A DNA stretch of 64,000 nt, taken from positions 320,317-384,316 of the forward strand of contig BPGU01000004.1 in assembly GCA_026003195.1 (NCBI GenBank), written 5' to 3'. The notes beneath the pieces are model-generated. The model was not told where the DNA came from, made no database searches, and worked only from the letters and a program-made list of their open reading frames with translations. The stretch is from Armatimonadota bacterium. Its GTDB lineage: Bacteria > Armatimonadota > HRBIN16. Shown here in pieces: positions 61,053 through 64,000 of this stretch. The position numbers and the translations under genes were made by a program. Position 1 is the first letter of the stretch. Every line of letters starts with the position of its first letter.

Positions 61053-62888
61053 ATGGCTCTGTTCGGACCCTGCGAACAACGCACGCTGACCGCTCGCGCG
61101 GTGTATACCTTCATCTATACCGTGCTGATTGCAGGCTCGGTGACGATGATCTATCCCTTCCTGCTGATGCTGGGCGCGTCCATCACCACCGACACCGACT
61201 TCGACGACTGGCGCGTCCTCCCCGCCTACCTGCGCGACGACACCGCGCTGTTCCGCAAGTGGATGAACGACCGCTACGGCGCCGACTTCCACGTCGCCCG
61301 CCGCATCCATCGGCTGGAGGTGACCAGCTTCCGCTTCCTGGAAAAGATACCCGATTACCATGTGGAAGACCCCAAGGTGCAAAGGCGGGTGGACGACTGG
61401 CTGCAGTGTGTGAAAACCCTGCCCGACGAGTGGGTGAAGGCGCACTTCATCGACGACAAACGCACCCGCCTGACCAACCAGCGCTACGCCCGCTGGCTTA
61501 TCCGACGCTACGAGAACGATATCGAGGCGTTCAACCGGCAGTACGGCACGGTGTACTCCAGCTTTCCCGAGGTCGCGCCCTTTGAATATGACCTCACCCA
61601 CAAATCGCGTCGGGAGACCTCGCCGTTGCGTCAGCTCTATCTGCAGTTCCGTCATACCCTGCCCGCGCACGACCTGATGGCAGTACTGGCGACCGATGGC
61701 TTCCTCGCCTGGGTGGAGCGGCACATCGGCGGGATAGAGGAGCTGAATGCCCTGCTGGGCACGCGCTACCGGTCGCTGGACGAGGTGCTGTTCCCCGCAG
61801 AACGCCCCAAAGACCTTCGCTGGCAGAAGGTGTGGGATCGCTATGTGCGCGAGCGGTTCCCGCTGCTGTTTGTGCGTGTGGAGGGCAATTGGGATGCGCA
61901 GTGGCAACGCTTCTTGCGGCAAAGACATCCGCGCCGCCCGCTTTCCGAACAGCTGCTGCGTTTCTCACCCACCTTGCCGCAGGACGACCTGCGCTTTGCC
62001 GACTGGGTGCTGTTTGTGGATACGGTGGTGCCGCCCGAAGCCAAGCGGTTGACGACGGTAGAAGGTCTGTGGCGTCAGTGGCTGCGCCGCAAGTACGGCA
62101 CGCTACAGGCAGTCAACGCCGCACACGGCACGTCGTGGACGCGCTGGGAGGAAGTGTATCCCCCTCGCGCCGAGACGGACGTGCTCACCTTCTGGCGCCA
62201 GAAAGAGGAGATTCGGCGCGAATTCCTCACCCGCAACTATCGGCTGGTGCTGGACTACATCCTGTTTCACGGGCGCGCGCTGTGGAACACTTTCGTGCTG
62301 GTGCTGATGACGGTGCTGGGGCATTTGACGGTGCAACCGCTGGCGGCGTACGGGCTATCGCGGTTTCACCTGCCTTACGCGCACAAGATTCTGCTCTTCC
62401 TGCTGGCGACGATGGCGTTCCCCGCCGAGGTGGCGATGATTCCAAACTTCCTGCTGATTAAGGAGCTGGGCTTGCTGAACACCTACTGGGCGCTGGTGCT
62501 GCCCGGTCTGGCGAGCGGAATGGGCATCTTCCTGCTCAAAGGCTACTTCGACAGCCTGCCACAGGAGCTGTACGAGGCGGCGATGCTGGACGGTGCAGGC
62601 GAGCTGCGCATGTTCTGGAGCATCACTGTGCCGCTGTCTATGCCCATTCTGGCGGTGATTGCACTGGGTGCGTTTACCTCGGCGTATGGCGGGTTTATGT
62701 GGGCGTTTCTGGTGGTGCAAAAGCCCGAGATGTGGACGATGATGGTCTTCCTGTGGCAGCTGGGTCGGGACAGTTACCCGTGGGTATGGATGGCAAGTCT
62801 GGTCATCGCCGCCCTGCCCACCCTGCTGGTGTTCATCTTCGCGCAGAGGGTCATCCTGCGGGGCATCATCGTGCCGACGATGAAATGA
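61053..62888 (+). CDS. ABC transporter MalG-type permease with ~360-residue extracytoplasmic insertion
   Basis: 611 residues, against about 280 for a normal MalG-type subunit. TM1 at about 17-40 (VYTFIYTVLIAGSVTMIYPFLLML). Residues 45-400 then replace the usual short loop. The remaining segments start near 408 (WNTFVLVLMTVLGHLTVQPLAAYGLSRF), with EAA loop LPQELYEAAMLDGAGELRMFWSITVPLSMP. The insert has three motif copies: 148-175 (YENDIEAFNRQYGTVYSS), 219-248 (IGGIEELNALLGTRYRSL) and 343-370 (YGTLQAVNAAHGTSWTRW), each ending EV-x-x-P. This resembles the WLR-x-x-YGTL-x-x-LN-x-x-WGT motif of GH42-like glycosidases. It is likely paired with the fused protein upstream. Confidence 0.9.
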   Translation: MALFGPCEQRTLTARAVYTFIYTVLIAGSVTMIYPFLLMLGASITTDTDFDDWRVLPAYLRDDTALFRKWMNDRYGADFHVARRIHRLEVTSFRFLEKIPDYHVEDPKVQRRVDDWLQCVKTLPDEWVKAHFIDDKRTRLTNQRYARWLIRRYENDIEAFNRQYGTVYSSFPEVAPFEYDLTHKSRRETSPLRQLYLQFRHTLPAHDLMAVLATDGFLAWVERHIGGIEELNALLGTRYRSLDEVLFPAERPKDLRWQKVWDRYVRERFPLLFVRVEGNWDAQWQRFLRQRHPRRPLSEQLLRFSPTLPQDDLRFADWVLFVDTVVPPEAKRLTTVEGLWRQWLRRKYGTLQAVNAAHGTSWTRWEEVYPPRAETDVLTFWRQKEEIRREFLTRNYRLVLDYILFHGRALWNTFVLVLMTVLGHLTVQPLAAYGLSRFHLPYAHKILLFLLATMAFPAEVAMIPNFLLIKELGLLNTYWALVLPGLASGMGIFLLKGYFDSLPQELYEAAMLDGAGELRMFWSITVPLSMPILAVIALGAFTSAYGGFMWAFLVVQKPEMWTMMVFLWQLGRDSYPWVWMASLVIAALPTLLVFIFAQRVILRGIIVPTMK

Positions 62889-62909
62889 GGTCTGCTTTTT
62901 GTCGCAAGC

Positions 62910-62958
62910 GAGTCGTCTACCCCCGATTCGGTATCTCCACGAAGGAGGTAGACGACTC
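62910..62958 (+). terminator. Hairpin ending the ABC operon
   Basis: Perfect 12-bp arms GAGTCGTCTACC (62910-62921) and GGTAGACGACTC (62947-62958), 25-nt loop, followed by TTT. Confidence 0.75.
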
Positions 62959-63005
62959 TTTGGCGTAGCTACACAGAAAATTTTGCGCCCATGTGCCCCA
63001 AAGGC

Positions 63006-63034
63006 TTGCCTTTTGGCGGGGACTATGATAGAAT
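63006..63034 (+). promoter_or_regulatory. Possible CRISPR leader promoter
   Basis: TTGCCT (63006-63011), 17-nt spacer, TAGAAT (63029-63034). It lies about 80 nt before the first repeat in an increasingly AT-rich stretch (TTTAATTTTCTCATC at 63080) that looks like a leader. Confidence 0.5.
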
Positions 63035-63114
63035 AGAGGCAAAGCGTGGCGTTTTCCAGCGGGCGTTCCTTGACAACCAGTTTAATTTTCTCATCAAACG
63101 ACAAAAACTGTTTG

Positions 63115-64000
63115 GTTACGAGCCTACCTATAAGGGATTGAAACCCTCAGCGGCACGATCTGGTGGTAGCCAGAACAGCAGGTTACGAGCCTACCTATAA
63201 GGGATTGAAACGCAAGTCGTTCTGGTTTATTGTTGCGAACTTCACAGCGGTTACGAGCCTACCTATAAGGGATTGAAACACAGCTGCAGAAGCTGCCCGC
63301 AGTGGTATGTTCAATATGTTACGAGCCTACCTATAAGGGATTGAAACCTTTCTTAGCAAGCACGTGTATCTTCTTGATCTGCGCGTTACGAGCCTACCTA
63401 TAAGGGATTGAAACTAAAGTTGATGTCACTGTTCTGTTCGGGCTGTTCCGCGTTACGAGCCTACCTATAAGGGATTGAAACGTAGAACTGCCCATCGTAT
63501 CCGCTCTGTGGTAGGAAGTTACGAGCCTACCTATAAGGGATTGAAACTTCTCCGGAGTGATCGGAGTGTGCTTGTGTTCAGGTCGTTACGAGCCTACCTA
63601 TAAGGGATTGAAACTTTGGTATGTGTTACAGGCTCTGATGCAGTCTCCCAGTTACGAGCCTACCTATAAGGGATTGAAACGATCAACGAGAACGAGAACA
63701 AACACGTAGTCTATATGTTACGAGCCTACCTATAAGGGATTGAAACGTCACGCCGGAACGAACCGCCGGTGAAGGAACGCAAAGTTACGAGCCTACCTAT
63801 AAGGGATTGAAACTAAATTTCAATTCTACGCGAGCCCCATGCTCGTTCAACGTTACGAGCCTACCTATAAGGGATTGAAACGTATGAACGGTGACTTCAT
63901 AACCGTCTGGTAAACAGTTACGAGCCTACCTATAAGGGATTGAAACTTGAACGGTTATACGATGGGAAGAAGTTTCTCGTGGATAGTTACGAGCCTACCT
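63115..64000 (+). CRISPR. CRISPR array, 13 full repeats plus one cut by the right edge
   Basis: A 30-bp repeat starting GTTACGAGCCTACC and ending GGGATTGAAAC begins at 63115, 63182, 63250, 63318, 63385, 63452, 63518, 63585, 63651, 63717, 63784, 63852 and 63917, with a partial copy at 63986. The 13 spacers are 35-39 nt and all different; the repeats appear identical. The ATTGAAAC 3' end is the classic 5'-tag of type I (A/B) and III systems, so transcription runs left to right from the AT-rich leader. No cas genes are in the window; they, or more array, would lie to the right. Confidence 0.98.

Noticed and set aside
60402-61928. 508-codon minus-strand open frame across the ABC permease genes
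   Set aside because: It spans the junction of two convincing genes on the other strand, and its His/Gln/Val-rich composition is a shadow pattern.
62910-62958. Inverted repeat as a CRISPR-related or att site
   Set aside because: Its position just after the permease stop and the trailing T-run fit a terminator better.

Overview
The window looks like chromosome of a thermophilic, free-living bacterium, most likely in or near the phylum Armatimonadota. This is inference: the mix of a type II/IV-pilin-like H-X9-DG protein, type IV pilus PilM/PilN, many large secreted carbohydrate-active or glycan-modifying proteins (heparinase II/III-like, DUF4091, ceramidase-like, phosphodiester glycosidase-like, dockerin-like repeats), plant-type PPi-dependent phosphofructokinase and a long CRISPR array fits that group, but no rRNA or other phylogenetic marker was available. 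Genes are dense, often overlap by 1-4 nt, use GGAGG-type ribosome binding sites and sigma70-like promoters (TTGACA/TATAAT, 17-18 nt spacing).

Layout. 1-7 kb: pilN (cut by the left edge) and pilM, a repeat-rich gap with a broken ORF, a secreted duplicated-domain protein, sucC-sucD, and a THUMP-type rRNA methyltransferase gene broken by two single-base frameshifts. 7-12.3 kb: SPL-like radical SAM protein, ADP-ribosylglycohydrolase plus GYD protein, a membrane protein, and the redox repressor Rex. 12.4-17 kb: a Zn-responsive ArsR/SmtB regulator with operator plus a Zn/Cd P-type ATPase, then a hybrid PAS histidine kinase. 17-24 kb: an operon of site-2 protease, sensor kinase and membrane protein; two TrkA-type K+ uptake regulators; a secreted protein and a lipoprotein; tRNA-Arg(GCG). 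24.1-28.1 kb: a tightly overlapped sulfur operon (octaheme tetrathionate-reductase-like cytochrome, membrane cytochrome b, split YeeE/YedE transporter with rhodanese-like tail). 28-38.2 kb: secreted protein, heparinase-like enzyme, thioesterase, galT, a five-gene operon ending in a SurA-like lipoprotein, and a pseudopilin operon.

38.3-39.4 kb holds a complete insertion sequence with inverted ends and a 9-bp target duplication, inserted against the -35 box of the pseudopilin promoter. 39.6-52.4 kb: DUF4091 and ceramidase-like genes, mobA-rng, a phosphodiester glycosidase-like gene, a dockerin-like secreted protein, pfp, hpf, and a tandem pair of small cytochromes. 52.4-63 kb: ppc, a Tat-exported alkaline phosphatase, a ChbG/YdjC deacetylase, and two very unusual ABC transporter genes. 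63.1-64 kb: a CRISPR array running off the right edge, with no cas genes in the window.

The strongest novelty candidate is the ABC pair at 58.3-62.9 kb. A solute-binding protein carrying twelve zinc-ribbon-like cysteines is fused to a MalF-type permease. Its partner MalG-type permease carries a roughly 360-residue extracytoplasmic insertion containing three copies of a motif resembling one from GH42-like glycosidases. No ATPase gene is adjacent. Other leads are the sulfur operon, the IS-pilin promoter junction, two dispersed repeat families that favour gene ends, and a near-identical cytochrome tandem.
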